From positions 1 to 17,900 of the forward strand of contig JADGNH010000028.1 of assembly GCA_017883605.1 (NCBI GenBank): DNA of 17,900 nucleotides. The letters run 5' to 3'. Below are positions 7,116 to 14,074 of this stretch, piece after piece. This stretch comes from Methanobacteriaceae archaeon. GTDB taxonomy: Archaea; Methanobacteriota; Methanobacteria; Methanobacteriales; Methanobacteriaceae. Made by a program: the position numbers and the translations under genes. How positions within the stretch are numbered: position 1 is the first letter of the stretch; the number at the start of each line of letters is the position of its first letter. Under the pieces are notes generated by a model. That model had not been told where the DNA came from. It ran no database searches and saw only the letters and a program-made list of their open reading frames with translations.

Positions 7116-7604
7116 ATGATCGCTGATCCTATTGTACATGAGGTTATTACGGGCATAACTAATGATGAGGAGAACAGTTTTTGTATTATTGAATGCATGC
7201 TCAACGGTCAAACCACTGACGAAGAAATTGCAGAGAAAACTGAGATAAGACTAAATATAGTGAGAAGAGTTTTATATAAACTATATGATGCAGGAATAGC
7301 CACCTACAAAAGAAGTAAAGACCCTGAAACTCAATGGTACACCTACAGTTGGAAATTTGATCAGGAGAGAGTATCTGATATCATCGAAAGAAAACATAAC
7401 AAATTATCCCAGGAAATCAGAGAATCACTGGAATATGAAGAAGATAACATCTTTTTTATATGTGCGGATAATGGATGTAGATACAATTTTGATGAAGCTT
7501 CTGAAAAAAACTTTGAATGTCCCGAGTGTGGATGTCACATGGAATATCAGGACAATTCTGATATAATCCTGAGATTAAAGGAGTTAAAGAAAAAATTGAA
7601 ATAA
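7116..7604 (+). CDS. tfe: Archaeal transcription factor E, alpha subunit (TFE)
   Basis: This 162-residue protein has the TFE/TFIIE-alpha layout. An N-terminal extended winged helix (about residues 1-85) contains LNGQTTDEEIAEKTEIRLN and VRRVLYKLYDAGIATYKRS. A basic, helical linker follows (about 85-110). A C-terminal zinc ribbon has Cys116, Cys121, Cys135 and Cys138 as ligands. TFE joins the TBP-TFB-RNA polymerase complex and helps open promoter DNA. The length is typical and all zinc ligands are present. Translation starts at ATG 7116 behind AAGGAGG. The HD-domain gene begins 1 base after its stop codon, so the two are probably cotranscribed. Confidence 0.95.
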   Translation: MIADPIVHEVITGITNDEENSFCIIECMLNGQTTDEEIAEKTEIRLNIVRRVLYKLYDAGIATYKRSKDPETQWYTYSWKFDQERVSDIIERKHNKLSQEIRESLEYEEDNIFFICADNGCRYNFDEASEKNFECPECGCHMEYQDNSDIILRLKELKKKLK

Positions 7605-7605
7605 T

Positions 7606-8124
7606 TTGAATAATATTACAATTTTAGAGGGCCAACAGTTGAGTCTAAAGGTTTTAAAAGATCTAAACTGTTCCCCCCATATAATAGAACATTCAAAAGC
7701 TGTTTCTAAGAAAGCCAGGGCTCTTTCTCAGAGATTTGAAGTAGATTTAAAGCTCATAGAAATGGGCTCTATTTTACATGATGTAGGGAGATCCAAAACC
7801 AACAATATATCTCACGGGATAGTGGGCGCAGATATCCTGAAAAAACTTGGATTTTCCCAGGAAATAGTTAATATCACCGAAAAGCACATTGGCGCAGGTA
7901 TACCTAAAGAGGAAGCTGTTTTATTGGGCCTGCCTTTCCGAGACTTTTTACCCCTCACCATGGAAGAGAAAATCGTGGCACACGCCGATAATCTTATACA
8001 CGGTACTAAAGAGATTGAAATTGATTTTGTTATTGATAAATGGAAAATGAATTTGGGTAACTACAAACCATCCCTGGAAAGACTGATAAAACTTCACCAG
8101 GAGATTGTAGGTAATTATGGATAG
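7606..8124 (+). CDS. HD-domain metal-dependent phosphohydrolase (TIGR00295-type)
   Basis: This 172-residue archaeal HD-domain protein has candidate metal and catalytic residues His29 (IIEHS), His58-Asp59 (ILHDVGRSK), His70, His94 (EKHIGAG) and Asp128 (AHADNL). HD proteins of this group hydrolyse phosphate esters or nucleotides, and the substrate is unknown. The TTG start at 7606 lies 1 base after the tfe stop codon. The nearest purine-rich sequence, AAGGAG around 7578-7583, is too far for a normal site, so translation may be coupled to tfe. A second TTG at 7639, with AGAGG 8 bases upstream, is an alternative start that would remove 11 residues. Homologues usually begin about ten residues before the first helix, which favours 7606. 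Confidence 0.8.
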   Translation: MNNITILEGQQLSLKVLKDLNCSPHIIEHSKAVSKKARALSQRFEVDLKLIEMGSILHDVGRSKTNNISHGIVGADILKKLGFSQEIVNITEKHIGAGIPKEEAVLLGLPFRDFLPLTMEEKIVAHADNLIHGTKEIEIDFVIDKWKMNLGNYKPSLERLIKLHQEIVGNYG

Positions 8125-8267
8125 TAAAGGGGAATTAAAAGGTTAAATAAGATTATTTAAATTAATTGACTATCTGGAACGATTATTTATTTTCATTAAC
8201 ATTTTACCAACTTTTTCTATCACTGACATTTTTAACCAAACTTTATTTCGAATTTTAAAAAGTTTTT

Positions 8268-8316
8268 GTTAATCAGATTTATTTTTCAAATTTAGTTAAT
8301 CAAATTATTTTTCAAA
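8268..8316. repeat. Imperfect direct repeat in the spacer after the HD gene
   Basis: A GTTAATCA(G/A)A..ATTTTTCAAA unit occurs at 8268-8290 and again at 8295-8316, with one mismatch and a 1-base length difference. It sits in a very AT-rich 271-base spacer without genes. Confidence 0.7.
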
Positions 8317-8370
8317 CGAGTATTTTTAAGTGTAAATTTAGATATTCTATATTGATAGAAATCATAGAAT

Positions 8371-8378
8371 TATAATCT
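8371..8378 (+). promoter_or_regulatory. TATA box of the TfuA-like gene, probably leaderless mRNA
   Basis: TATAATCT at 8371-8378 places the predicted transcription start within a few bases of ATG 8396. No Shine-Dalgarno site precedes that ATG, so the mRNA is probably leaderless. Confidence 0.45.
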
Positions 8379-8395
8379 AATAATTGAAACCATAG

Positions 8396-9055
8396 ATGGT
8401 AGAAATGGATCATAAAAGGATAATTATATTTACCGGACCTTCTCTCCATCCAGATGATGCCAATAAAATTTTAAATGCTGATTACCGCCTTCCTGTAGGT
8501 AGAAACGATGTGATTAATGCTTTAAGGGATAATCCTGATATTATGGGGATTATTGATGGTGTATTCCATCAAAAACCTGCTGTTTCCCACCGGGAGATAC
8601 TTCAGGCACTGCATTCAGGGATAACCGTTGTGGGGGGAGCGAGTATGGGGGCCCTGCGTGCCTCTGAACTGGATGATTTCGGCATGATCGGGGTGGGAAG
8701 GGTTTATGAGGCCTACAAAAATGGTGAAATAGAGTCAGATGATGATGTAGCCGTGGTATTCAATCCTAAAACTCTGGAACAGCTTTCAGAGGCCCTGATA
8801 AGTATGAACTACAATTTTCACAGAGCTTCTGAAGAAGGTCTGATCTCAAAAAAAGATTTAAAAGAACTTTCAGAAACGGCAAAATCAATTTACTATCCTA
8901 AGAGGACTTATAAACGGGTCTTAAGTGAAGCAAATATTGATGTTAACCAGAAAAATTCTCTCAAAAACTTTCTGGAAAAAAAAGGAAAGGATATAAAGAG
9001 AGAAGACGCCATTTTAGTTCTGCAATATATAAAAAGAATTATAAGTCAGGAATAG
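8396..9055 (+). CDS. TfuA-like protein (thioamidation factor, PF07812-type)
   Basis: The 219-residue protein carries the TfuA-like core: IIIFTGPSLHPDDA near the N-terminus, VGRNDVINAL, IIDGVFHQKPAVSHREILQAL, and GGASMGALRASELDDFGMIGVG with the following VYEAYKNGEI. TfuA proteins work with YcaO enzymes in peptide-backbone thioamidation. In methanogens the known target is the thioglycine of the methyl-coenzyme M reductase alpha subunit, and TfuA is thought to bring in the sulfur. No ycaO gene lies in this window, so the partner would be encoded elsewhere. The LarE-type sulfur-insertion enzyme directly downstream on the same strand fits a sulfur-transfer role. ATG 8396 probably starts a leaderless message, and ATG 8405 is an alternative. 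The C-terminal 70 residues are Lys-rich and helical. Confidence 0.82.
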   Translation: MVEMDHKRIIIFTGPSLHPDDANKILNADYRLPVGRNDVINALRDNPDIMGIIDGVFHQKPAVSHREILQALHSGITVVGGASMGALRASELDDFGMIGVGRVYEAYKNGEIESDDDVAVVFNPKTLEQLSEALISMNYNFHRASEEGLISKKDLKELSETAKSIYYPKRTYKRVLSEANIDVNQKNSLKNFLEKKGKDIKREDAILVLQYIKRIISQE

Positions 9056-9077
9056 GGTTAATAAGAGATAAGATTAA

Positions 9078-9165
9078 AAAGAGGGTTTGACCTGTGTTGA
9101 AAAGAGGGTTTGACCTGTGTTGAAAAGAGGGTTTGAACTTGTCTTAAACAGAGGGTTAGACTGTG
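9078..9165. repeat. 23-bp tandem repeat array upstream of the LarE gene
   Basis: AAAGAGGGTTTGACCTGTGT plus TGA is present in two identical 23-base copies (9078-9100, 9101-9123). A diverged third copy (9124-9147) and a partial fourth (about 9148-9165) follow. The conserved core is GAGGGTTTGA/GAGGGTTAGA at 9081, 9104, 9127 and 9151. The array fills most of the 165-base gap between the TfuA-like and LarE-like genes. It could bind a regulator or be slippage-prone junk. Confidence 0.85.
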
Positions 9166-9220
9166 AGATGGGTCTAAAATCGGATTGTATTATTTATCAA
9201 TATTGGTGGATGAGATAATT

Positions 9221-10273
9221 TTGAATCTTGAAACAAAGCTTGACCGGATCAGAGATTGTCTGAAGAACAGAAAAGTTTTAGTTGCCTTTTCAGGCGGGGC
9301 GGACAGCACTTTGGTGGCCAAACTGGCCCAGGAGTCTGCTCTTAAAGCAGTTGCAGTAACTGTAGATAACGGGGTTTTACCCCTGGAGTGTATGGCCAAT
9401 GCCCAGAAAATTGCAGAAAAAATAGGCATTTCCCACCAGGTTTTGAAGGAGGATTTTATAGAGGACCCCAGTTTCAGATCCAATCCATCTAGTCGGTGTT
9501 ATATTTGCAAGAATAAGATGTACAGAAAGCTTGAGGAGTTTGCCCGGGATGAAAAGTTTGATGCAGTAGCTGACGGGACAAATATCAGCGATCTACTGGA
9601 AGACCGGCCAGGAATAATGGTTAATTACCAGAAAAACATATTAACTCCCCTGGTTAAGGTGGGGATGACGTCTGAAGAAGTCAAAGAAGCCTTAGAAATG
9701 TTAGATTTAGATTACTCTCCTTCTACCAGCTGTTTAGCTACCAGAATATCCGCAAACAGTGAAATAACTCCCAAAAAGATTAACAGAATAAGTTATGCTG
9801 AAACACTCATTAAAAACGTTGCCGGCGTAGATGTGGTGAGGGTGAGGGATGATAATGATCTGGCACGTATTGAAGTTTCTGATGTTGACAAACTTTTGGA
9901 CAGGGGCATTTTGAGCCATATAAGTTCAGAATTGAATGCAGTTGGTTTTAAAAGGGTTACACTTGATATAAGTGGTTATGGTGATTCAAAAAGTGATATG
10001 GTGGTTTATAAACCCTGTAAAGATGAGAAAAATAAGATAATGTTTGAAACCGAGCTCCCCTATGAAATAGATATCCCGGATACCTGCCAGGAGCTTGAAA
10101 AATTAGGGGAGGTTAAATGCTCCTCTCAGATGGGCATAGCCATGATGGAACTGGAAGGTAGAAATGTTACCATCTTTAAAAAGGGCAAAATCGTGGCTAG
10201 AAGAGTTAAAGATAAGGAAGATGCTCAGGATCTGTTGGTGGAAGTATTGCCACACATCAGAAGAGTTATCTGA
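9221..10273 (+). CDS. larE: LarE-type ATP-dependent sacrificial sulfur transferase with C-terminal extension
   Basis: The PP-loop SGGADST is at residues 24-30, and VTVDNG and DGTNISDLLEDRPG follow as in LarE. LarE adenylylates a carboxylate and inserts sulfur in place of the AMP, taking it from its own cysteine or from a cluster-bound sulfide. Cys171 (TSCLATR) aligns with the sacrificial Cys176 of Lactobacillus LarE. Cys93 and Cys96 (SRCYICK) add two more, the three-Cys set reported in [4Fe-4S]-type LarE proteins. At 350 residues it exceeds the usual roughly 270-280. The extra C-terminal 85 residues contain Cys266, 289 and 300 and a VTIFKKGKIVARRV segment. The frame is open from TTG 9185, but TTG 9221 is preferred because GGTGGATG at 9205-9212 is correctly spaced; GTG 9206 is another option. 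No larA, larB or larC is present here. Confidence 0.85.
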   Translation: MNLETKLDRIRDCLKNRKVLVAFSGGADSTLVAKLAQESALKAVAVTVDNGVLPLECMANAQKIAEKIGISHQVLKEDFIEDPSFRSNPSSRCYICKNKMYRKLEEFARDEKFDAVADGTNISDLLEDRPGIMVNYQKNILTPLVKVGMTSEEVKEALEMLDLDYSPSTSCLATRISANSEITPKKINRISYAETLIKNVAGVDVVRVRDDNDLARIEVSDVDKLLDRGILSHISSELNAVGFKRVTLDISGYGDSKSDMVVYKPCKDEKNKIMFETELPYEIDIPDTCQELEKLGEVKCSSQMGIAMMELEGRNVTIFKKGKIVARRVKDKEDAQDLLVEVLPHIRRVI

Positions 10274-10356
10274 TTAATATTTGTTTTTAGGGATAAATTT
10301 GAAATTGTATTTGAAATTGTAGTAAATTAAGAAAATTTAAAAATATTATGTAACTT

Positions 10357-10438
10357 AAAAAAAAAATTTAATTAAAAAAAAATATTCTTAAAATTTTAAT
10401 TTAAAAATTTAAAAAATAGGTTTGTAAGTAAAAAAAAA
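10357..10438 (-). terminator. Poly-T tracts (minus strand) between convergent genes
   Basis: The plus strand has A runs at 10357-10366 (A10), 10374-10382 (A9) and 10430-10438 (A9), which read as T tracts for transcription leaving the minus-strand gene that stops at 10460. Archaeal RNA polymerase terminates at such tracts. The spacer 10274-10459 is almost entirely A and T and holds no gene. Confidence 0.5.
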
Positions 10439-10459
10439 TATTTGCAAGTTGAAAATTTT

Positions 10460-10882
10460 TTAAAGGTTTCTATGCACCCGTTTTTCAACTTTTCTCCGAA
10501 AACTGGTTAGTTTCTTGAAGAATCCCCGTTCATCGCTTCCAGTTAATATTATACTATCCCCTTCTATCTCTAAATTCACTCCGTCGACTTCTACAGATTC
10601 TATATCGATTATTATCTCTGAAGCATCTTCCAGAGTGTCGTTGGCGGTGTAGATGTAGTATATATCGATTTTATGGTGTGGGTACACTTCCTGCAGGGCT
10701 CTTTTAATGCTGAGTTCCATCACGTTAAATATGGTCTCCAGTTCAGGGGCTCCCTCCCACCACAGGGTGGCCATGAGAAATTTCAGGTTTATGGTTTGTA
10801 TGGATACTTCACCACCCATTTTGGCCACGATGGTTATTTCTCCTTCCTTGGATTTTATCTTTAAAATAGGTGGTTCTGACAT
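10460..10882 (-). CDS. Conserved-looking hypothetical protein, 140 aa
   Basis: I do not recognise a family. The protein is soluble and alternates beta strands and helices. It has an acidic strand-rich stretch near residues 90-112 (IIIDIESVEVDGVNLEIEGD) and a very basic C-terminus ending in FRRKVEKRVHRNL, which could contact nucleic acid or a membrane surface. There are no Cys pairs or catalytic signatures. Its ATG lies 1 base after the stop codon of the four-CBS protein on the same strand, so the two are very likely translated from one message and may act together. A long shadow frame on the opposite strand (10673-10864) has no translation signals. Confidence 0.6.
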   Translation of the reverse strand: MSEPPILKIKSKEGEITIVAKMGGEVSIQTINLKFLMATLWWEGAPELETIFNVMELSIKRALQEVYPHHKIDIYYIYTANDTLEDASEIIIDIESVEVDGVNLEIEGDSIILTGSDERGFFKKLTSFRRKVEKRVHRNL

Positions 10883-10883
10883 T

Positions 10884-11720
10884 TTAATCGCTGATTGCCT
10901 TTATTAGGTCGGTGGCCCTTACCAGTCCTACTAGATCGCCTTCGACATCAATTACCGGTATTTGTTCTATTTTTCTCTGCCTCATCTTATTGGCACATTC
11001 TTTTACCGAGGTTTTGGTGGTTACTATAACCAGATCAGCTGCTGCAACGTCTTTAACTTCCTTATCAGAAAATTTAAGATGATTTTTTATAACATAGAGC
11101 ACACTTTTACTGTCCCAGGACCATTTATCCCCTTCTGTACCTACGGAGGTGTTATGAACAGTTCTTTCGGAGATGATCTCACTTTCTTCTATGAAATCAG
11201 TTTCGGTAAGTATTCCCGATAGGTGGCCGTCTTTATTTAAAGCCAGCAGTACTCTGAGATTGAAATATCTCATTACTTCAAAGGCGATGTTGAGGGGAGT
11301 TCTTTCCCAGGCGGTGGGAATGTTTGTGATCATATAATTTTCAGCAGGGTCTTCCAGGTCCATTTTCCACAGTGCCTTGTTTATGATATCTGAGGCAGTG
11401 ACCAGACCCACCAGTTCTTCTTTATCAATCACAGGAATCCTTCTTATACCTTTTTCTATCATTTTTTTGGCAGCATCTTGTACATCATCATCAGGCTCTG
11501 CGGTTACAATATCCCGGGTCATTATAAGGGCTATCTGTTCTTCGTCAGGGTTTTCCACCAGATCAGATCTGGTGAGTATTCCGACCAGTTTCTTGGTGCC
11601 GTTTTTCACCACAGGCAATCCTGATACTTTTTTTTCTCTCATTAGTTCCATTGCGTTGGAGCGGTTTCCCGGAACATGGATATAGTGTATTTTCTCTGAC
11701 ATTATCTCTTTTACCAGCAT
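10884..11720 (-). CDS. Protein with four CBS domains
   Basis: The 278-residue protein is made of four CBS motifs forming two tandem (Bateman) pairs. Repeats start at about residues 1 (VKEIMSEKIHYIHV), 64 (ALIMTRDIVTAEP), 125 (AENYMITNIPTAW) and 222 (VKDVAAADLVIVTT). Each ends in a GI/GLVxxxD-type strand such as LVGILTRSDLV, LVGLVTASDII, LSGILTETDFI and LVGLVRATDLI. CBS pairs bind adenosine nucleotides (AMP, ATP, SAM, and in archaea MTA) and act as energy or metabolite sensors. No catalytic domain is fused, so it should regulate a partner, perhaps the small protein encoded 1 base downstream. A GGGGTG site (plus-strand CACCCC near 11728-11733) precedes ATG 11720. Confidence 0.92.
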   Translation of the reverse strand: MLVKEIMSEKIHYIHVPGNRSNAMELMREKKVSGLPVVKNGTKKLVGILTRSDLVENPDEEQIALIMTRDIVTAEPDDDVQDAAKKMIEKGIRRIPVIDKEELVGLVTASDIINKALWKMDLEDPAENYMITNIPTAWERTPLNIAFEVMRYFNLRVLLALNKDGHLSGILTETDFIEESEIISERTVHNTSVGTEGDKWSWDSKSVLYVIKNHLKFSDKEVKDVAAADLVIVTTKTSVKECANKMRQRKIEQIPVIDVEGDLVGLVRATDLIKAISD

Positions 11721-11874
11721 GGTTTACACCCCATAAAATAAAAATAGGATTTTTAAATTTTCTAAAGGTCTAGTTTTCAGACGGTTTAATTTTCTTAAAT
11801 TTTTTTTTTAAGTTAATTTTTTTAGGATTTATATTTTTTAAAAGATTTAGTTTTTTAAAAAAGTTTTAATTTCA

Positions 11875-12324
11875 TCAGTGAACGGCTAAAACTGGGCATT
11901 TTGCAGATCTTACCACTTTTTCAGTTACACTTCCTAATAAAAACCGGTCTAAGCCGTGTTTTCCAGAGGTACCCATGACTACCAGGTCAATATCTTCTTT
12001 TTCAACCGCTTTCAATATCTCGTCGGCTGGAGAACCGTCCTTGGTTTCCATGGTTATTCTGATAAACTTCTGGAGATCGAATTCTTTTTTAGTGTCTGTA
12101 AGAATCTTTGAGATATCATCCAACGATTTTTTTCCTTCTTCTTTTAATATTTCGGTTACCTTTACAGTAAGATCTTCTGCTGGCAGACCTACCAGTGAAG
12201 AAGTATCCACCACATTTAAAGCTATGATTTCTGCACCACTTTTGCCTGCAATCCAAATGGCATGCTTCGCGGCCTTTTCCGCATACGTTGAACCATCTGT
12301 TGGTAACAATATTTTCTGGTACAT
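11875..12324 (-). CDS. Universal stress protein, UspA family, ATP-binding type
   Basis: This is a 149-residue single-domain UspA protein. ILLPTDGSTYAEKAAKHA opens the fold, and the C-terminal nucleotide loop MGTSGKHGLDRFLLGSV matches G-x2-G-x9-G-S (Gly118, Gly121, Gly131, Ser132). It therefore belongs to the ATP-binding MJ0577-like branch. It is soluble, probably dimeric, and its physiological partner is unknown. The ribosome site is excellent: GAGGTGAT (plus-strand ATCACCTC, 12328-12335) just before ATG 12324. Two tandem TATA-bearing repeats lie 60-90 bases upstream. It is transcribed away from the amidohydrolase gene's 3' end, with 410 bases of spacer. Confidence 0.92.
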   Translation of the reverse strand: MYQKILLPTDGSTYAEKAAKHAIWIAGKSGAEIIALNVVDTSSLVGLPAEDLTVKVTEILKEEGKKSLDDISKILTDTKKEFDLQKFIRITMETKDGSPADEILKAVEKEDIDLVVMGTSGKHGLDRFLLGSVTEKVVRSAKCPVLAVH

Positions 12325-12381
12325 AGCATCACCTCTTTTATCAAATAGTATGTTAATAGAGCTAAATATTTCTATATAATT

Positions 12382-12415
12382 ATTATAGAGTAAATTTTAT
12401 TATAGAGTAAATTTT
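12382..12415 (-). promoter_or_regulatory. Duplicated TATA element upstream of the UspA gene
   Basis: The 17-base unit ATTATAGAGTAAATTTT is repeated perfectly at 12382-12398 and 12399-12415. On the minus strand each unit reads AAAATTTACTCTATAAT, an A-rich BRE-like stretch followed by a TATA box. The proximal copy predicts a start near 12360, about 36 bases before ATG 12324. Confidence 0.55.
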
Positions 12416-12734
12416 CTTTAATATCTTAATGGAGTTAAATCTTTCTAAACATTAATGAAAATGGTTATAATGTTATTTGTTGTCATCTAATATAAATATT
12501 CAATAAATGAATAACTTTTTTGATAGATGGATATCCGATTTTTTTTATGGAATATTGTTAAATCGAATATAAGGAATAAATTTTTTAGGAATAATTTTTT
12601 TTCAGGGATATTTAAGGATATTAGGGCATTTATGTTATAATAAGAAATTTTTAAGATGGAATTCATCAACAAAGTTTATATATAATTGTTAATTTTTGTT
12701 TTAAAAATTGTTAATAATTGTTTTGAAAATATAT
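12416..12734. other. AT-rich spacer downstream of the amidohydrolase gene
   Basis: No gene is supported. A 61-codon open frame (12487-12672, minus) is composed mainly of Ile, Leu, Lys, Asn, Phe and Ser from AT-rich DNA and has no ribosome site. ATTGTTAAT/ATTGTTTT motifs recur between 12685 and 12725. Nothing else is recognised. Confidence 0.5.
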
Positions 12735-13907
12735 TTACCTTGTATACACTATTTCACCTTCTGTAATCAAACCTTTAATGTTCCCAGCATCAGTCCGGTT
12801 TATGATGGACAGTAGGGGATCCCTGGATATCTGCTCTACAATCATGATATCTGCTATCTTACCCTCCTCCACCGAACCCAGATTAAGGTTTAAGGCCTGG
12901 GCCGCATTAACAGTGGACATTTTAAATATCTCAACCGGCGGGAAATATTCCCTATAAAATCCACGGGTAACCTTCAGGGCATATTCCATCTCCCGCAGCA
13001 GGTTGGGAGAGTTGAACATTATATTGTCCGTGCCCAGGAGAAGATTTATACCGGCATCAAACATCTCCTTTAGGGGGGGAATGCCCACTGCCAGGGCACC
13101 GTTTGATCGGGGGCAGGATACCACTGAAACCCCTTTATTTGCCACCTGTCTCAAATCATCATTTACAGGGGAAGTTAGATGTACCAGAAGGTTAAAACCA
13201 GCCTCTAAAGCCCTTTCCACCTCACTTTTACCGGTGGCTTCCAGAGAATCTCTTTGCACCTTTTCATATTCGGCTACATGTATTGCAGACAATTTCCCCA
13301 TTCTCTTACAGGTTTCAGCAATTATATGGGCTACATCATCGCTTATCTCTCCTAAACCACTGGGTGCTATCCCATCACATGAATTTAGAAGTTTTTCAAT
13401 TGTTCTTTCAATTTTTACATTATTTTCAATTCCAACCTCATCTTCATGGATTTTGAGGAATGATTCATGACGTCCCAACACAATTTTACGTATGGGCAGG
13501 TTTTCTGAAGCTTTATCTAGAAGATCAATTCCTTCAAATCCTCCCTCACGAAAATCAACAAAGGTAGTAGTGCCAGTTTGCAACATTTCCTGCATGGATT
13601 CTCGCATGGAATTTATGATCATATCTGGCGGAGTTTTTTGGAGTATCTGGTGTTTCAACCCGCCTGGTGGCTTAACAATTTTATCTATGGGCTCGCCGTC
13701 ACCCACATCCTTGGCCACAGAATCCCCCACGTGTACATGGGAGTTTATAAGGGCAGGGGCAACGATGCAACCCTGAGCATCTATTATTTTACCTTTTCTA
13801 ATCCCATCTGAAACTTCAACGATCTCATCATCCTGAATTAGAACATTGGCCTTTATTGGCTTTAAATTCTCCCCGTAAAGGACGGTGGCGTTTTCAATGG
13901 TGATCAT
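12735..13907 (-). CDS. Amidohydrolase-superfamily deaminase/chlorohydrolase-like protein
   Basis: The 390-residue protein has the metal-dependent amidohydrolase fold of the cytosine/adenosine deaminase-chlorohydrolase group. Candidate metal ligands are His57 and His59 (NSHVHVGD), His210 (SAIHVAE) and Asp294 (LGTDN). Glu213 and His243 (LLVHLT) are the usual catalytic helpers. Members deaminate aminated purines or pyrimidines or related rings, for example S-adenosylhomocysteine, MTA, 5'-deoxyadenosine or guanine. The substrate is not readable here, and the protein is shorter than the 420-residue DadD/MtaD type. The N-terminal beta-sandwich (residues 1-50) and its C-terminal return (ADIMIVEQ...GNIKGLITEGEIVYTR) are complete. 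No ribosome site precedes ATG 13907. AT-rich TATA-like sequence near 13940 suggests a leaderless message. Confidence 0.85.
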   Translation of the reverse strand: MITIENATVLYGENLKPIKANVLIQDDEIVEVSDGIRKGKIIDAQGCIVAPALINSHVHVGDSVAKDVGDGEPIDKIVKPPGGLKHQILQKTPPDMIINSMRESMQEMLQTGTTTFVDFREGGFEGIDLLDKASENLPIRKIVLGRHESFLKIHEDEVGIENNVKIERTIEKLLNSCDGIAPSGLGEISDDVAHIIAETCKRMGKLSAIHVAEYEKVQRDSLEATGKSEVERALEAGFNLLVHLTSPVNDDLRQVANKGVSVVSCPRSNGALAVGIPPLKEMFDAGINLLLGTDNIMFNSPNLLREMEYALKVTRGFYREYFPPVEIFKMSTVNAAQALNLNLGSVEEGKIADIMIVEQISRDPLLSIINRTDAGNIKGLITEGEIVYTR

Positions 13908-14074
13908 ATAAAATAAGATATTTTGTTTTAACTATTTATTATTTGGTAAAATTAAGGTAATTTAAAATTTAAAGATATACTAAAAATTAGTTCCCCTTCG
14001 CATCATTAAAATTTCCTTTTCCTCCGTCATAGAATTTCCTTTTTTTATCATTAAATATATCCTAGAGTATTTTT

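Noticed and set aside
9078..9165. Possible CRISPR array
   Set aside because: The repeats are directly tandem with no unique spacers, and no cas genes are near.
9221..10273. Part of a lactate racemase maturation operon
   Set aside because: No larA, larB or larC is present and the neighbours point to other sulfur chemistry.
12487..12672. 61-codon open frame on the minus strand
   Set aside because: Composition follows AT-rich spacer DNA, there is no ribosome site, and the protein shows no recognisable pattern.
13003..13776. Long open frames opposite the amidohydrolase gene
   Set aside because: They are antisense shadows; the minus-strand protein has complete metal-ligand motifs and full family length.
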